7,797 bases of DNA from Helicobacteraceae bacterium (GTDB lineage: Bacteria > Campylobacterota > Campylobacteria > Campylobacterales > Sulfurimonadaceae): the NCBI GenBank assembly GCA_015489055.1, contig WFMO01000062.1:1-7797 (forward strand), given 5' to 3'. Within the stretch, counting starts at the first letter, position 1; each line of letters begins with the position of its first letter. Below the pieces are notes generated by a model. The model searched no databases. It saw only the letters and a program-made list of their open reading frames with translations, and was not told where the DNA came from. This document shows positions 6,234 to 7,797 of the stretch, in pieces. A program made the translations under genes and the position numbers.

Positions 6234-7358
6234 TTAAGTTGCCAATATAATTGATGATAACATCGACTGTACCCTTTGAATCTCACCTACTGTCAATACA
6301 TATCTCTTATCCATCATCCTGGCAATATGATATACTTCAGTAGTAGTAATTCCGTATGGATCCTTTTTTTCAACTTGCATTACGTCATTTTTATCAAAAA
6401 AGAGATATTCTAATTTTTTTCTACTATATTGAATGTAGTATGTTAGAACCATCACTCCCGTATGCTTCTTTTCTATGGCAACAACAACATCTTGTTTGTC
6501 GTCAATATCATAATCATATATACTGCAAAATTCTTTACCACTCATATAACCGATATAAAATTTACTATAAAGATTATGATAACGCTGAACAATAGGACTA
6601 GCTAAAAACTCCACATCTATAACATCTTGATTCTTTAGCCTTAAAGAACCGGTGATCCAAGATAAGATATTATAATATTTAAATGGAAATATCCGTAATT
6701 CACAGGCTTCTATAAATTTTTTATTTGTAAAAATCTGTTTTGGTTTTTTTAAGGCTTTTTGTTTACTCCTTAAATACTCTAAGACATCTTTAGCTGAAAA
6801 TGGTTTTGTTATCCACACTGTGCAATATTTTGGAAGCTGCTTTACTCCAACTACGCCTTCATTTAATATAATCAAAGCTTTAATATTATAATTTGGAAAA
6901 ATTATCTCTAGCAAAGCCTGTTTTTTCCGGAGTCTCTTTTTTAATTTTGCTACAGATTTAACTAGAGTAATTTCTACAAAATATAGATCATTTTTTGTAA
7001 ACATCATAGCATCAAACTCACTAATTTCTCGTGTTTTTGTTCTATAGACTATCTGCGATTGTTCACTGATAGACAACGTATTGTTATGATTATATTTTCT
7101 ATTTTGATGGGGTCCTTTTAGAATAAACTTTTCTATATATTTATTATTATTAGCATAAACCAATAATTTTTCATACATAAAATTTTCAAACACCTCGCCT
7201 TCAAAAGATCTGTATGCACTTACATATTTTATATCATCTTCTGAAATTTTCATTTTAATAAGTGACAGTAAATGTTTGATATTATAATTATAATATAAGA
7301 GATTATCGGCTATTTCTTGCTTGTTCAAATTAATAATTGAGTCATTAACCTCAAGCAT
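6234..7358 (-). CDS. Uncharacterised protein with PD-(D/E)XK nuclease-like core
   Basis: I do not recognise a named family. The protein has 374 residues from the ATG at 7358, chosen because GGAG (7369-7366) lies 7 nt before it; the frame extends to an earlier ATG at 7379 without a good ribosome site. FEGEVFENFMYEKLL (52-66), EISEFDAMMFTKNDLYFVEITL (111-132) and KKRLRKKQALLEIIF (140-154) follow the restriction-endonuclease fold order: an early helix with glutamate, Asp116, then Glu129 two strands later. In active nucleases the last motif is ExK; here it is ExT (Glu129-Ile-Thr131), with Lys134 nearby. Residues 160-180 (ALIILNEGVVGVKQLPKYC) look like the following strand. The C-terminal half (about 200-374) is rich in tyrosine and lysine and matches nothing I know. 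No membrane helix is evident. It lies between dus and arsR in a tight operon. Confidence 0.8.
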   Translation of the reverse strand: MLEVNDSIINLNKQEIADNLLYYNYNIKHLLSLIKMKISEDDIKYVSAYRSFEGEVFENFMYEKLLVYANNNKYIEKFILKGPHQNRKYNHNNTLSISEQSQIVYRTKTREISEFDAMMFTKNDLYFVEITLVKSVAKLKKRLRKKQALLEIIFPNYNIKALIILNEGVVGVKQLPKYCTVWITKPFSAKDVLEYLRSKQKALKKPKQIFTNKKFIEACELRIFPFKYYNILSWITGSLRLKNQDVIDVEFLASPIVQRYHNLYSKFYIGYMSGKEFCSIYDYDIDDKQDVVVAIEKKHTGVMVLTYYIQYSRKKLEYLFFDKNDVMQVEKKDPYGITTTEVYHIARMMDKRYVLTVGEIQRVQSMLSSIILAT

Positions 7359-7384
7359 CTGCATACTCCGCAACTGCATTTAAA

Positions 7385-7797
7385 TTATTTAAAAAAGTTA
7401 TCAAGAACATCTCTGTACTCAGCTATATCGGTAATCTTATTTACCTTGTCTCTAAGTGCCGATGCACCACTGTAGCCCTTAGAATACACATGAGTATGTT
7501 TTCTAAATAAATTCACGCCATGCCCTCCATAAAACTCAATCATGTTATCAAAATGTTCTAATATAATACGATGTTTTACACTGTTGTCTATATCTTTGGA
7601 ACCGGATTTGAGTTGATGGAATATCCATGGAGATCCCACTGCCCCGCGCCCTATCATAACTCCGTTGGCTTCAGTATAATCTAGCACGCGGTTTGCTTTT
7701 TCAAATGAATCTATATCACCATTTGCTATAACAGGAATACTAACGGCCTTTTTAATCTCTTTGATGGCACGATAATCAACTTCTGCCTTAAATTTAC
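7385..7797 (-). CDS. dusB: tRNA-dihydrouridine synthase, C-terminal part
   Basis: The C-terminal 136 residues are visible; the frame runs off the window at 7797. SIPVIANGDI (19-28 of the fragment) and NGVMIGRGAVGSPWIF (44-59) are the FMN phosphate-binding strands of the Dus barrel, and the helical tRNA-binding domain follows with FRKHTHVYSKGYSGASALRD, which corresponds to the RKH...WY segment of DusB. The enzyme reduces uridine to dihydrouridine in the tRNA D-loop using FMN and NADPH. The catalytic cysteine lies upstream, outside the window. DusB is favoured over DusA or DusC by the C-terminal pattern, but the subfamily is not certain. Its stop is 26 bp before the ATG of the nuclease-like gene, with no terminator between them. 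Confidence 0.85.
   Translation of the reverse strand, partial: KFKAEVDYRAIKEIKKAVSIPVIANGDIDSFEKANRVLDYTEANGVMIGRGAVGSPWIFHQLKSGSKDIDNSVKHRIILEHFDNMIEFYGGHGVNLFRKHTHVYSKGYSGASALRDKVNKITDIAEYRDVLDNFFK

Overview
The window is AT-rich chromosomal DNA. Its gene content and style (short leaders, clear AAGGAG-type ribosome sites, lysine/isoleucine-rich proteins, a DsrE-family sulfur protein, an OlsF-like acyltransferase, guaB beside an RDD membrane protein) suggest a Campylobacterota (Epsilonproteobacteria) bacterium, most likely a sulfur oxidiser of the Sulfurimonas type. This assignment comes from family recognition, not a database search. I see no insertion sequence, CRISPR array, rRNA, tRNA, prophage gene or other sign of a mobile region.

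Layout. 1-545 (minus): a CoA_binding_2 protein runs directly into the start of ilvA (threonine ammonia-lyase), which leaves the window. 546-858: a 313-bp gap holding a weak promoter and a 14-bp palindrome. 859-1467: a divergent pair, a 63-residue protein that is 54% lysine (minus) and an 88-residue helix-turn-helix protein with a basic tail (plus); the 150 bp between them carries a perfect consensus sigma-70 promoter and two perfect inverted repeats. 1536-3251 (plus): a two-domain acyltransferase resembling OlsF, the bifunctional ornithine-lipid synthase. 3315-5281 (minus): guaB (IMP dehydrogenase) followed by a 4-bp-overlapping RDD membrane protein. 5462-5815 (plus): a DsrE-family protein with a strong promoter, an elaborate leader and its own terminator. 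5886-7797 (minus): the 3' end of a tRNA-dihydrouridine synthase gene (probably dusB), a 374-residue protein with a degenerate PD-(D/E)XK-nuclease-like core, and an ArsR-family regulator, tightly packed as an operon.

How they fit together. Most of this is housekeeping: branched-chain amino acid synthesis, GMP synthesis, membrane lipid, tRNA modification. Three parts deserve a closer look. The first is the lysine-rich/HTH pair with its palindromes. The second is the unusual nuclease-like protein encoded between dus and arsR. The third is the convergent dsrE/arsR arrangement: the ArsR protein lacks the classical CxC metal site but keeps cysteines that could sense sulfur species. Three separate promoters (657-662, 1103-1131, 5368-5396) each have a perfect palindrome beginning exactly 8 nt past the -10 box.
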